The position numbers and the translations under genes were made by a program. The notes under the pieces are model-generated. The model made no database searches. It saw only the letters and a list, made by a program, of their open reading frames with translations, and was not told where the DNA came from. Below, one piece after another: positions 26,343 through 35,533 of a stretch of DNA of 64,000 nucleotides (position 1 is its first letter; the number at the start of each line of letters is the position of its first letter). The stretch spans positions 434,001 through 498,000 of the forward strand of contig JACKHO010000001.1 of the NCBI GenBank assembly GCA_020638955.1, given 5' to 3'. The stretch is from Planctomycetaceae bacterium (lineage in GTDB: Bacteria > Planctomycetota > Planctomycetia > Planctomycetales > Planctomycetaceae).

Positions 26343-26609
26343 ATGAGTGATCGAACAACGAAGGTGGTCTTGTTCGGTGGCGTAACATTGGTCGCCATTA
26401 CGATTGCTGCCATGGTTGTTCGCCCTGCGTGGCTAACGTATGTCACTGGCACACTACTATTGGCCTTTGCGGGGCTTGGGTATTCCGCATCGCCGGCAGG
26501 TACCGGTCATGTTGCCGACGGCGTCTTGTCATACTTGATTATGGCTGCATTGCTCGTCCTGTCCGCTGCATCCGTTGGCCACGGAATTGCGAATCATGGT
26601 GGTCCGTGA
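26343..26609 (+). CDS. Small three-helix membrane protein
   Basis: 88 residues, ATG at 26343. Three hydrophobic helices are visible: VVLFGGVTLVAITIAAMVV, WLTYVTGTLLLAFAGLGYSA and GVLSYLIMAALLVLSAASVGHGI. It has a short charged N-terminus (MSDRTTK) and no known domain. It follows the degenerate hydrolase by 46 bases and may be in the same transcript. Function unknown. Confidence 0.55.
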   Translation: MSDRTTKVVLFGGVTLVAITIAAMVVRPAWLTYVTGTLLLAFAGLGYSASPAGTGHVADGVLSYLIMAALLVLSAASVGHGIANHGGP

Positions 26610-26689
26610 ATCAGAAAGTGAATCGCGCCACCCAGACCCCGCGAATTCAGGTGGCCCTGACATTCCTGTCTGGGCTTTATTGTGCGACC

Positions 26690-27397
26690 TTAGCACTTCG
26701 CCGTTTTGCGTTTCTTGCCAATCGAACCGCGTTTCTGGACTTTGGCGATGTACTCTGCCGCTGCGGGGACTTCGCAGGCGGTGTTGCCCATGTCGACGGA
26801 AACGGTCCCTACTGATTTCGCCGTTTTGATGGCCTCGTCAGTCAGGTCGGCGACGTAGCAGCCCACGGCAATGACAAAGCTGTTCATGCCGTAACGGACG
26901 AAATTCGGAGCCTTTTGAATCGACTTCCCGACCTGCTGCAACAGCCGCTTGAGAGTTTTGACGTCGAGGTTCGAGTCCTCAGTGATGGCGACGAGGGCGC
27001 AAAGCGTTGTCCATCCGGCCTGGGCTGTCATTTCTTTGGGTGATTCAATCCACTTCTGCGCCAACTCCCAGCCGTGAGCACTCTCTGCAGCGACCCAGGA
27101 CACGACCGACGAACTAATGGCCGCGCAGTTTGATGTCTTCAGCCAGCGCTGCAAATCGCGTTTGGTCATGCGGGAGTCATCAGTGATGAGACCGGCCAAA
27201 TACTGCGCGTCATAAATCCCGGTGTCGAACAACTCGAGGGCGAGTTCATACTCCCCCATGAACTGCTTCTGCAGCTTTTTGAGATCAGCAATTTTCACTC
27301 CCAACACTGGTTCCTTGGCCCCGTGGTTTATGAGAATCCGCTTGTAAGATTCGCTGCCCCAAGACTCAAGCTGGCTGATGATTTCCTGGGTTGTCAT
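26690..27397 (-). CDS. DNA alkylation repair protein (AlkD-like HEAT-repeat family)
   Basis: 235 residues from the ATG at 27397. The upstream extension to 27538 does not resemble the family. The helical repeats match AlkD-like proteins: MTTQEIISQLESWGSES, RILINHGAKEPVLGVKIADLKKLQK, LALELFDTGIYDAQYLAGLITDDSRMTKRDLQRWL, TSNCAAISSSVVSWVAAESAHGWELAQKWI. AlkD removes bulky alkylated purines by wrapping DNA with HEAT-like repeats. The tail KRGSIGKKRKTAKC is basic. Convergent with the small membrane gene. Confidence 0.85.
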   Translation of the reverse strand: MTTQEIISQLESWGSESYKRILINHGAKEPVLGVKIADLKKLQKQFMGEYELALELFDTGIYDAQYLAGLITDDSRMTKRDLQRWLKTSNCAAISSSVVSWVAAESAHGWELAQKWIESPKEMTAQAGWTTLCALVAITEDSNLDVKTLKRLLQQVGKSIQKAPNFVRYGMNSFVIAVGCYVADLTDEAIKTAKSVGTVSVDMGNTACEVPAAAEYIAKVQKRGSIGKKRKTAKC

Positions 27398-27617
27398 GTG
27401 AAATGCTCCAACTTTGAATGCGAGTTGTCCCACATCGTACCAGAGGTGTCTGTCATCTGGAAATTCGCGGGTTTGGCTTGCCTCGAACCTCGGCATGGCC
27501 TGAAAGCCAATCGTGAGAACGTCACAATCGAAATGCAAATTCGTCGCAAATCGCGTACAAATCTGACAGTTGAGTCAAGTGGCTGACTCGGCACCGTTTT
27601 CTTTTTTGTAGAGACTC

Positions 27618-28934
27618 TTGGACGTTTCCTTTTCTGTTATCGCCGGGCTGGTTTGCGTGCCTGGTTCGTGGTCTCTCGTGGCAAGTGTGCAGCAGACAGA
27701 ATCGCAGGTTCTGCAATTGCTGTTGCAACTCATCGTCATTCTGCTGGCTGCTCGAATTGGCGGGCTGTTGTTTGAACGACTCGGCCAGCCGCGTGTTGTT
27801 GGCGAAATCCTGGCCGGTTTACTTCTGGGCCCCAGCGTCTTGGGACGGCTGTACCCGGAATTGCTGAATGCGCTGTTTCCGACAGAGAGCGAGTCCATCC
27901 TGCGCATTCTTGGACAACTGGGGCTCATTCTGCTGATGCTTGACGTGGGGTTGCAGTTTGACTTCGGCCATTTGCAGCAAAGTGGCAAGGCCGCCACGAG
28001 TGTCGCACTGGCCGGAATTATTCTGCCATTCGGATTGGGATGCCTCCTCGCGGCAGCCATGCATTCCACCGTCGCACCACAGCAGAACCCATCGGGGTTC
28101 ATGCTCATTGTGGCGACGGCTCTCTCCATTACGGCCATTCCCATTCTGGGCAGAATTATGATGGATTTAGGGCTGGAGCAAACGCCCGTCGGTGTTCTGA
28201 CAATTACCGCCGCCGCTATTGATGACGCCCTGGGCTGGATTCTACTGGCCGCCGTCAGTGGTCTCGTCAGTGGCGGATTTCATGTCGGAAAATCACTCGG
28301 ACAACTTGGATTACTGGCTTTGTTTGTCCTGCTGTGCTGGCTCGTTGTGAGGCCTCTCAGCCGCTGGTTGCTCAAACTGTCGAAGTCCGATATCGGCGAT
28401 TTCAATACCATTTCGCTGTTGCTATTGCTGGCGTTCGGATCGGCCCTGGTGACGAATGCGATTGGAGTATTCTCCGTGTTCGGACCGTTTGTCGTCGGTG
28501 CCTGTCTGTCCGATTTTCCCGAAGTGCGTCAAGTCGCTAGGCAGCGCATGCAGGGTTTCGTCGCCGCCTTGCTGCTGCCGGTGTTCTTCACGTTCACTGG
28601 ACTGAAGGTAAACGTCGGAGTCATTGACACACCCGTCCTGTGGATGTGGTGCATTCTCATTACGCTGGTGGCCAGTGTGGGCAAAATGGCTGGATGCGGA
28701 CTTGCAGCGCGCTGGGGAGGCAGTAGCTGGCGCGAGGCGTCGATGGTCGCCATCATGATGAACACACGGGCCCTCATGGGATTGGTGGCCATCAACATTG
28801 GTCGGGAACTGGGTGTTCTGCCCGACAGTGTTTTCAGCATGCTCGTCATTATGGCGGTGGCAACCACGGTGGTCACCGTGCCAGTGCTCCGACGTTTGTT
28901 GAAATCAAATCCGACGAATCAGGCGGCCGGTTGA
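27618..28934 (+). CDS. Cation:proton antiporter, CPA2 family
   Basis: 438 residues if the TTG at 27618 is used; a GTG at 27678 is an alternative start. About 12-13 membrane helices. Family landmarks: LLLQLIVILLAARIGGLLFERLGQPRVVGEILAGLLLGPSVLG, the ion-binding helix pair with TALSITAIPILGRIMMDLG and ITAAAIDDALGWILLA (the conserved D-D in the unwound helix), and GSALVTNAIGVFSVFGPFVVGA. It lacks C-terminal TrkA-N/C domains. It exchanges Na+ or K+ for H+ across the inner membrane. Confidence 0.88.
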   Translation: MDVSFSVIAGLVCVPGSWSLVASVQQTESQVLQLLLQLIVILLAARIGGLLFERLGQPRVVGEILAGLLLGPSVLGRLYPELLNALFPTESESILRILGQLGLILLMLDVGLQFDFGHLQQSGKAATSVALAGIILPFGLGCLLAAAMHSTVAPQQNPSGFMLIVATALSITAIPILGRIMMDLGLEQTPVGVLTITAAAIDDALGWILLAAVSGLVSGGFHVGKSLGQLGLLALFVLLCWLVVRPLSRWLLKLSKSDIGDFNTISLLLLLAFGSALVTNAIGVFSVFGPFVVGACLSDFPEVRQVARQRMQGFVAALLLPVFFTFTGLKVNVGVIDTPVLWMWCILITLVASVGKMAGCGLAARWGGSSWREASMVAIMMNTRALMGLVAINIGRELGVLPDSVFSMLVIMAVATTVVTVPVLRRLLKSNPTNQAAG

Positions 28935-28986
28935 CGCGGAATAAGTCGTGCCGCATGCGTCAACGACATCTCCGAAACCTCTGCCG

Positions 28987-29364
28987 TCAACTGGCCGCGG
29001 GAGCCACTCCCCGGAATATGAAGTAGGCCGCTCCCGCTATGCACATGGAAGCCCACAGATAGTCGAGCGTCAGCTTCTCTTTCATGTAGAAAATGGCGAA
29101 CGGCACAAAAACGGTCAGGGCGATGATTTCCTGCAGGATTTTGAGCTGTCCCAAATTCATGACCGCGTGCCCCGTTCGATTCGCCGGCACCTGCAGCAGG
29201 TACTCGAAAAATGCAATCCCCCAACTGACAAGTGCCGCAATGAGCCACGGCTTGGTCGGCAGATTCTTCAAATGCCCGTACCAGGCATAAGTCATAAAGA
29301 CGTTGCTGCAAACCAGCAGGCTGATGGTGGTCAGATACGTACGTGCGACGAGAGGATTGTCCAT
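28987..29364 (-). CDS. DMT-superfamily small membrane protein (DUF486)
   Basis: 125 residues, four helices. The DUF486 pattern is nearly complete: LLVCSNVFMTYAWYGHLKNLPTKPWLIAALVSWGIAFFEYLLQVPANRTGHAVMNLGQLKILQEIIALTVFVPFAIFYMKEKLTLDYLWASMCIAGAAYFIF. It is one half-size unit of the drug/metabolite-transporter fold and probably acts as a dimer. Substrate unknown. Convergent with the CPA2 antiporter. Confidence 0.9.
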   Translation of the reverse strand: MDNPLVARTYLTTISLLVCSNVFMTYAWYGHLKNLPTKPWLIAALVSWGIAFFEYLLQVPANRTGHAVMNLGQLKILQEIIALTVFVPFAIFYMKEKLTLDYLWASMCIAGAAYFIFRGVAPAAS

Positions 29365-29485
29365 GAGTGAATCCAGAAAGGACGCGGTGCGAATTGCTCA
29401 ATCAACGAGCGCGCGTGTTGTAGAGCAAACAATTTGCCGCGGCAATCGGATTCTCAGCGGGAACCGTGCCTGCTGGACTACGTTA

Positions 29486-30295
29486 CTACGCCGAAAAATA
29501 TTCCACCGCGTTCTGGAACATTTTCAACCCAGCACCGTCGCCGCGGAGGTTGCGGCGGGTCCATTGGGGGTGTTGGGTGGCGTGGATGAAGCGTTCGGGG
29601 TGGGGCATGAGGCCGAGGACGCGGCCGGTGGGATCGCCCAGGCCTGCGATGTTGGCGATCGATCCGTTGGGGTTCTGTGGGTAGCTGAGGATTTGGTCGA
29701 ACGGGGCATTGCCCTGTGCGTCGGCGTATTGCAGTGCGATTTGGCCGCTGCTTTTGAAGGCGTCGAGCGTAGCGGCATTTTTCACAATGACGCGGCCTTC
29801 GGCGTGGGCGAGCGGAATTTCGATTTGGTCAATCCCTTTCAGGAAGACGTTGTTGGACGAAGCGACTTTGAGGTTCACCCACAGGTCGGTGTACATCCCG
29901 TTTTCGTTCCACGTGAGCGTGACATCGCGCTCGGCCTGACCGGCCTGTTCGAATCCGGCGGCACCTCCAGGGAGAATGCCGGAACGGAGCAGCACCTGGA
30001 AGCCGTTGCAAATTCCCAGGCAGAGCTTGTCGGCCTTGAGGAATTCGAGAATGGCGTCGGAAACCTGGCTGCGAAGCTGCGATCCGAACACCACGCCAGC
30101 CCCGACGTCATCGCCGTAGCTGAACCCGCCGGGAATACACAGGATTTGGTAATCGCTGAGCAGGCCAGGGTTCTCCAGCAGCCGGAACAGGTGCACGCGG
30201 TCGGAGGACGCACCGCACGCATCGAACGCGAAGGCCGTTTCTTCGTCGCAATTGGTTCCGGGGGCACGCAGGACGCAAACTTTCGGGGAGGCCAT
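29486..30295 (-). CDS. purQ: Phosphoribosylformylglycinamidine synthase, glutaminase subunit PurQ
   Basis: 269 residues from the ATG at 30295 (MASPKVCVLRAPGTNCDEETAFAFDACG). This is a class I glutamine amidotransferase. The nucleophile elbow LCLGICNGFQVLLRSGILPG carries the catalytic Cys, and LGLMPHPERF supplies the His-x-Glu pair. It delivers ammonia to PurL for step four of purine synthesis. At about 270 residues it matches the longer PurQ variant rather than the 225-residue form with PurS. purL and purS are not in this window. Confidence 0.93.
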   Translation of the reverse strand: MASPKVCVLRAPGTNCDEETAFAFDACGASSDRVHLFRLLENPGLLSDYQILCIPGGFSYGDDVGAGVVFGSQLRSQVSDAILEFLKADKLCLGICNGFQVLLRSGILPGGAAGFEQAGQAERDVTLTWNENGMYTDLWVNLKVASSNNVFLKGIDQIEIPLAHAEGRVIVKNAATLDAFKSSGQIALQYADAQGNAPFDQILSYPQNPNGSIANIAGLGDPTGRVLGLMPHPERFIHATQHPQWTRRNLRGDGAGLKMFQNAVEYFSA

Positions 30296-30402
30296 GAGTC
30301 TTTCTCGTGAACGGGTGAGGTTTGCGGCAGTGTAGACCAAGCGGCACGGAGGTTGTAGCGAGCGGCAGGCGGTTTCCATGCTCTGGGAGCGAGTCTCAAT
30401 CA

Positions 30403-30496
30403 GAAGAAATAAAACGCAGAGAGCGCTGAGAAACGCAGAGATTCTGGCCGGTGCTTGTCTCTCCGTTCTCTGCGTCCTCGGCGTTTCAATTCTTTC
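30403..30496. repeat. Long imperfect inverted repeat in the purQ / AIM24 gap
   Basis: The 422-base gap 30296-30717 holds no convincing gene. Its left arm (30403-30441, gaaataaaacgcagagagcg and on) and right arm (30458-30496, ending tctgcgtcctcggcgtttc with flanking aattctttc) form a long imperfect stem built of repeated cgcagag/ctctgcg units. It resembles a dispersed palindromic element and could also end transcripts from either side. Confidence 0.5.
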
Positions 30497-30717
30497 CTTG
30501 ATGTGTCTTGCGGGTTCCTTTGCTCTGGGCGATTGAAATCTGATGATTGCTTCCCTGCTGATTCAATTTTCATCGCACCACCACGGGACTTGACAAACAG
30601 AAGGTTTCGCATTGGTTCGCATCAGGCGATTCTTTCGCGACTTGCATGGGCCGGGGGGAATGTCGAGGATATGGGGCAATGGCTGTTGAATTGTCCGCCG
30701 CGTGAAGGAGTGTTGCC

Positions 30718-31503
30718 GTGAAGTCGCATGACATTGACTACAAAATCCTGGGGAGCGAAATGCAAATTGTCGAGGTGGAACTCGACCCGCAGGAGACTGT
30801 CATCGCGGAAGCGGGTGCCATGATGTACATGGAGCCAGACATCCAGTTCGAGGCTCGGATGGGCGATGGTTCCAAACCGAACCAGGGCTTCTGGGACAAA
30901 GTCTGGCAGGTGGGGCAACGCGTGCTGACGGGTGAGTCGCTATTCATGACGCACTTCACGAACAACGGACATACCAAGCGCAAGGTGGCGTTCGGGGCTC
31001 CGTACCCCGGAAAAATCATGGCGCTGAACCTGGCTCAGTTGGGCGGAAAAATGATTTGCCAGAAGGACGCCTTCCTGTGTGCCGCGCACGGGACCGCTGT
31101 TGGGATTGAATTCAACAAGCGTCTCGGGGCCGGGTTCTTTGGCGGCGAAGGTTTCATTCTCCAAAAGCTCGAAGGTGATGGCATGGCTTTTGTTCACGCA
31201 GGGGGAACCATCATCCAGCGGCAACTGCGGGGGGAAACGCTCCGTGTCGACACGGGCTGCCTCGTCGCTTTCACGCCGGGTATCACCTACGACATTCAAC
31301 GGGCCGGAAATTTGAAGTCCATGATTTTCGGTGGCGAAGGACTGTTTCTGGCCACTGTCAGCGGGCACGGCACCGTGCTCATGCAGAGTCTGCCCTTCTC
31401 CCGTATGGCCGACCGTATGGTGCGGAGCGCCCCGTCGGCGGGTGGACGTTCCGTGGGTGAAGGATCGGTGCTGGGTGGGTTGGGGAATTTGTTTGGCGAC
31501 TGA
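30718..31503 (+). CDS. TIGR00266 / AIM24-family protein
   Basis: 261 residues. It starts at GTG 30718 with GGAG seven bases upstream. The whole protein fits TIGR00266: IDYKILGSEMQIVEVELDPQETVIAEAGAMMYMEP, LTGESLFMTHFTN, MALNLAQLGGKMICQKDAFLCAAHGT, FGGEGFILQKLEGDGMAFVHAGGTI, LRVDTGCLVAFTPGITYDIQ, and a Gly-rich tail. The fold is a tryptophan-RNA-binding-attenuator-like beta structure. The yeast relative Aim24 is mitochondrial; the bacterial role is unknown. Confidence 0.88.
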   Translation: MKSHDIDYKILGSEMQIVEVELDPQETVIAEAGAMMYMEPDIQFEARMGDGSKPNQGFWDKVWQVGQRVLTGESLFMTHFTNNGHTKRKVAFGAPYPGKIMALNLAQLGGKMICQKDAFLCAAHGTAVGIEFNKRLGAGFFGGEGFILQKLEGDGMAFVHAGGTIIQRQLRGETLRVDTGCLVAFTPGITYDIQRAGNLKSMIFGGEGLFLATVSGHGTVLMQSLPFSRMADRMVRSAPSAGGRSVGEGSVLGGLGNLFGD

Positions 31504-31556
31504 TTCGGAATTCGTCTTCACCTCTTCCAGAGTTTGATAGCTGCTGAAAGTGCTCA

Positions 31557-34052
31557 ATGAATCGCTTCTCTCACATTTGTGTCCTTGCCGCTTCGACGCT
31601 GCTCGTGGTAAGTCAACTCGATGCAGCGGTACTCACCTTGAATGTTGTTGATGACGCCACTGGTCAGCCAATTGCATCGCGTGTGTATTTACAGGCGAAC
31701 AGCGGGGAGTGGCATTTCTTCGAGGCACCGGGGGCACAGCGGTACGAGAAGCAGAACTGGAACAACAAGAATTCGGTGGAGTATCACACCTGTTTGCTGC
31801 CCGGTCCGGCGACTGTCGAACTCCCCTCCGGGATTTATCACCTGACGGTCGAACGGGGAAAGGAATACTTCCCGGCGACCGACCGGATTGAGGTTGGTGA
31901 CACTGCGGCTGAGGTAACCATCAGGCTCAAACGCTGGATCAACATGGCCAAGTGTGGGTACTTCTCCGGTGAAATGCATTTGCATCGAACGCTGGAAGAA
32001 CTCAACACCGTGGTGCTGGCGGAAGATTTGAACGTCGCCTTTCCGCTGACCTACTGGGAAACGCGGGCTGGGGCTCCGCCTTCAAGTGGCAACAAGAACA
32101 TTGGTGGTGAGATTCCAGATGAGTTGATCACAATCGATCCCACGCACGTCGTCTGGCCACGAAACACAGAGTACGAAATCTTCACTGTCGGTGAAAAACG
32201 GCATACGCTGGGGGCGTTGTTTTTGCTGAATCACAAATCGGTGTTGCAGCGGGGAGTGCCGCCGTGGGGACCAATCGCTGAACAGGCACGGGACGAAGGG
32301 GCGTTCTTCGATATGGACAAACTCGCGTGGCCGTTTTCTGCGACTCTGCCCGTCACCGTCCCCGGTGCGATGTACGAGTTGTCAAACAATCATGTCTGGC
32401 GAACGGAGTTTGGGTTCCGACAATGGACAACACCCGCCGCACCTTACCTGCAACCGCCATTCGGCGGGACGCAGGGGAATGAGCGGGACTGGCTGCTCTA
32501 CACATTGGGAATGTATTACACCCTCCTTAACAGTGGCGAAAAGGTGATGCCCATTGCCGGAACCGCGAACGGCGTGCATCCCGTGCCTGCGGGATTCAGT
32601 CGCGTGTATGTGAAGCTGGATGGAGAATTCAGCTACGAGAAATGGCTGGAGGGATTGCGAGCCGGTCGCAGCTTCGTAACGACTGGGCCCATGCTATTTG
32701 CAAAACTGAACCATCAGGACGCGGGATCAACCGTTGAGTTGCCGTCAGAATCGGTGCTGCGTCTTTCGTTCACCGTCGTCTCGGAACAGCCGGTGACTTT
32801 TTGCGAGTTGATTTACAACGGAATCCCGAAGGTCACGCTAATGGGCCGCAACTCCAAGAAACTTCCAGACGGTAGTTTTGAAATGCAGGTGGAGATTCCA
32901 GTGCAGCTGGCGGAATCGGGCTGGGTGGCATTGCGTGTGTGGGAGAACCGGCCTGATGGTCGCTTTCGGTTTGCTCACACGGCGCCGTGGTGGATTGACG
33001 TTGAGGGTTCAACTCTGGCTCTCCGGCCCGAGGAAAAGGAATACCTCATTGACCGTGTCCAGGATGAAATTGACCGGAGCCAGGACGTGCTCGGTGAAGA
33101 GGCGTTGGCTGAGTATCACGCGGCGCTGGAGAGCTGGAAGTCGCGGGATGTACGGCCTGATGCGTCGAACTCCCAATTGCGATCTGCGTCCGATGCGGCA
33201 TTGCGAGACTGGCTTAACAACATGGTGACTTACCATCGCTTCACGCCGGCGGAGGTGCAAAAAGTTCTGGGACTTTCATCAGAGGAACAAGCTGCCGCAC
33301 TGAAACGATTGAGCATTGACGGTGATCAGAAAGCGGAGTTCAGCGAGGAGCGATTGACAGTCCTCCCTTACCCAGGGGGACGGCATCCTCGTACTGGATT
33401 TCTGGATGGGGCACTCGATCCTCAACGCGACACGAAGTTTTCCGTATTCCTGCCGTGGGATCGACCGGAATTTGATCCTGCTGGTTCGCGAAGCTATGTG
33501 GTCGTCGATTTGCCGGAAGCGATTTTCACAAACCTGGGCCTGACATATCTGGCTCATACACACGTACCGACAATTTGGTCAGAAGCAGACACGGCGCTGC
33601 CTCAGTTGGAGTGGAATGTCACTGACACCGGACTGGAAATGGAGCGCATCCTCCCGAACGGCATTCGGTTCGGAGCCACGGTGACTCCCGGAGCGGACGT
33701 TGTCGACATGGACCTCTGGCTGACAAATGGAACCAAGGACCCGCTGACCAACATGCGCGTGCAAAACTGTATTATGTTGCAGGGTGCCAAAGGATTTCAT
33801 GATCAAACGAATTCCAACAAGGTGCTGCAAGCACCATTCGTCGCAGTGCATGACGAGTCTGGGGACTACTGGATGATTACAGCCTGGACTCCCAACCACC
33901 GCGCGTGGGCAAATCCCCCCTGTCCCTGCATGCATTCCGACCCTGTGTTCCCCGACTGCCCGCCCGGCGAAACAGTCCACGCCCGTGGCAAATTGTGGTT
34001 TTATCGTGGAACGGACATTGAGGCGAAACTGAAATCGCTCTCAGTGGAATAG
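31557..34052 (+). CDS. CehA/McbA-family PHP-type metallohydrolase-like protein, secreted
   Basis: 831 residues with a signal peptide (HICVLAASTLLVVSQLDA). A carboxypeptidase-regulatory-like beta domain (VLTLNVVDDATGQPIASRVYL) is followed by a PHP/CehA-type core beginning INMAKCGYFSGEMHLHRTLEELNTVVLAEDLNVAFPLTYWE, where the H-x-H pair (MHLHR) is the expected metal site. The segment VPAGFSRVYVKLDGEFSYEKWLEGLRAGRSFVTTGPML is typical of this group. The C-terminal 350 residues are unrecognised. The characterised family members are carbaryl hydrolases; a substrate here cannot be inferred. It precedes an oxidoreductase gene by 61 bases. Confidence 0.78.
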   Translation: MNRFSHICVLAASTLLVVSQLDAAVLTLNVVDDATGQPIASRVYLQANSGEWHFFEAPGAQRYEKQNWNNKNSVEYHTCLLPGPATVELPSGIYHLTVERGKEYFPATDRIEVGDTAAEVTIRLKRWINMAKCGYFSGEMHLHRTLEELNTVVLAEDLNVAFPLTYWETRAGAPPSSGNKNIGGEIPDELITIDPTHVVWPRNTEYEIFTVGEKRHTLGALFLLNHKSVLQRGVPPWGPIAEQARDEGAFFDMDKLAWPFSATLPVTVPGAMYELSNNHVWRTEFGFRQWTTPAAPYLQPPFGGTQGNERDWLLYTLGMYYTLLNSGEKVMPIAGTANGVHPVPAGFSRVYVKLDGEFSYEKWLEGLRAGRSFVTTGPMLFAKLNHQDAGSTVELPSESVLRLSFTVVSEQPVTFCELIYNGIPKVTLMGRNSKKLPDGSFEMQVEIPVQLAESGWVALRVWENRPDGRFRFAHTAPWWIDVEGSTLALRPEEKEYLIDRVQDEIDRSQDVLGEEALAEYHAALESWKSRDVRPDASNSQLRSASDAALRDWLNNMVTYHRFTPAEVQKVLGLSSEEQAAALKRLSIDGDQKAEFSEERLTVLPYPGGRHPRTGFLDGALDPQRDTKFSVFLPWDRPEFDPAGSRSYVVVDLPEAIFTNLGLTYLAHTHVPTIWSEADTALPQLEWNVTDTGLEMERILPNGIRFGATVTPGADVVDMDLWLTNGTKDPLTNMRVQNCIMLQGAKGFHDQTNSNKVLQAPFVAVHDESGDYWMITAWTPNHRAWANPPCPCMHSDPVFPDCPPGETVHARGKLWFYRGTDIEAKLKSLSVE

Positions 34053-34113
34053 TTTCGCAGCAGTCCATTCCAATTCGCAAACTGAAATAATACTGACCAA
34101 GACGAGACAACTT

Positions 34114-35373
34114 ATGAGTTCACGGCCTCAACTTCGTGCTGGCATGGTCGGCATGGGCATGATTTTCGACGAAACTTACCGTCCCTGCTTCGAGCGATTG
34201 CATCGTGACGGACTTTTTGAGCGAGGCTTTGGTGATGTTGATGTCACCCTTGCGGCTGTCGCCACACGCACGGGGCGCCGGGCAGATGCTTACAAGCAGC
34301 GGGCCGGGGATTTGATTCACGCGTTTGACAGTTTCAGCGGAGAAAATGCCGTTGATGAGCTGCTTAAGACCGATGTGAACTTCGTCTGTGTCGCGACACC
34401 GGATGACCGGCATTACGAGGCGTGCAAAAAGGTGCTCGAAGCGGGAAAGCATTTGCTGGTTGAGAAACCTTCGGTGCTCTCACTGGATGAGTGGGATGAA
34501 CTGGTTAGGTTGGCTCGCAAGCAGAACGTTTTGGCAAAGGTGGTCTACCACAAGTTGCTTGATCCGGACCACAAAAAGTTACGGACACTCGTGGCCGATG
34601 GAATTCTCCAGCATGTGAACAACGGGTATTGCTCGCTACTAGAACCTAAGCAAATTTCGGGGAGTCAGTTTTCTGAGTGGATTACCGGTCGAAATCCCGG
34701 CACGTACGTGGCCGTGCACTACATCAAACTGATTGACTTCACCTTTGGTGGTCGGCTGAAAGCCGTTCAGGCGAGTGGCCAGCGTGGGATTATCGCACCG
34801 GCTGATGGACCAACCTGGGACAGCACGCAACTCAAGATGATTTACGAGTACGAGGATGGACGTGAAGCCGCCTTCGATATTCACACGTCGTGGGTCATGC
34901 CGGACAATTTTCCGGGCTACGTCGAGCAGGAAGTACAGTTCCGCTTTGACAATGGAATTTGGAACGGCCACTCACGCAAGCGCGGCGTGGAATGTACGGT
35001 CGAGGGGAAGACGCCGTTCGACTTCAAAATTTCGATGAACAACCATTACAACGGCACATTCCTGGAACCTTGGGGTGTGCGTTCTCAGCGCGGCTACGGA
35101 ATTGAAGTCATCGAACAGTTCATCCGGGAAATCGCCCATTTGGAGTTTGGTGGACCTGTTGAGAGTCGCAATGACCGCATGGAAACGCTCCGCGGACTCG
35201 CCTACAACGACCTCGCCGCCGACCGACAGGTTGTCGCCGCAGTGCATGCCATGGAAGTCATCCTGAAAGAAGCGGCCAATGGTCGACCGAATGGAACGGT
35301 TACCATCGACACTGATGGAAAACTGACGCTGCATGTTCCGGGAGTGGCAGAGCCTGTTCCAGTGGCGGGGTAA
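34114..35373 (+). CDS. Gfo/Idh/MocA-family oxidoreductase, cytoplasmic
   Basis: 419 residues without a signal. The N-terminal NAD(P) domain (RAGMVGMGMIFDETY, ATRTGRRADAY) leads to VNFVCVATPDDRHYEACKKVLEAGKHLLVEKPSVLSLDEWDELVRLARKQNVLAKVVYHKLLDPDH, with the catalytic EKP lysine. The substrate-binding domain contains VAVHYIKLIDFTFGGRLK. It lies 61 bases downstream of the CehA/McbA gene on the same strand, so the two may form an operon. Substrate unknown. Confidence 0.88.
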   Translation: MSSRPQLRAGMVGMGMIFDETYRPCFERLHRDGLFERGFGDVDVTLAAVATRTGRRADAYKQRAGDLIHAFDSFSGENAVDELLKTDVNFVCVATPDDRHYEACKKVLEAGKHLLVEKPSVLSLDEWDELVRLARKQNVLAKVVYHKLLDPDHKKLRTLVADGILQHVNNGYCSLLEPKQISGSQFSEWITGRNPGTYVAVHYIKLIDFTFGGRLKAVQASGQRGIIAPADGPTWDSTQLKMIYEYEDGREAAFDIHTSWVMPDNFPGYVEQEVQFRFDNGIWNGHSRKRGVECTVEGKTPFDFKISMNNHYNGTFLEPWGVRSQRGYGIEVIEQFIREIAHLEFGGPVESRNDRMETLRGLAYNDLAADRQVVAAVHAMEVILKEAANGRPNGTVTIDTDGKLTLHVPGVAEPVPVAG

Positions 35374-35378
35374 TGAGA

Positions 35379-35524
35379 TTTGTAGGGTGTGTGCAGCAAG
35401 TCACCGCATTATGGTGGGTTACGTCCGCGAATCGAATGGTGCGGATGTAACACCTTGTTTCTCGCGTCGGATGACTTGCGTAATGCACCTTCCTGTTTAA
35501 CGCGGACTTCACCCACCCTACAAA
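35379..35524. repeat. MITE-like element with 11-bp terminal inverted repeats
   Basis: tttgtagggtg at 35379-35389 is matched by caccctacaaa at 35514-35524. Inside lies ggtgggttacgtccgcg near the left end and cgcggacttcacccacc near the right end, which partly pair. A 21-base stretch (35409-35429) recurs exactly at 1609-1629. The 146-base unit carries no gene and occupies almost all of the gap between the oxidoreductase and thermonuclease genes. Confidence 0.6.
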
Positions 35525-35533
35525 CTGGTCGAT

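Noticed and set aside
29303..30310. Long plus-strand open frame opposite purQ
   Set aside because: It is antisense to the well-supported PurQ and shows no homology or ribosome site.
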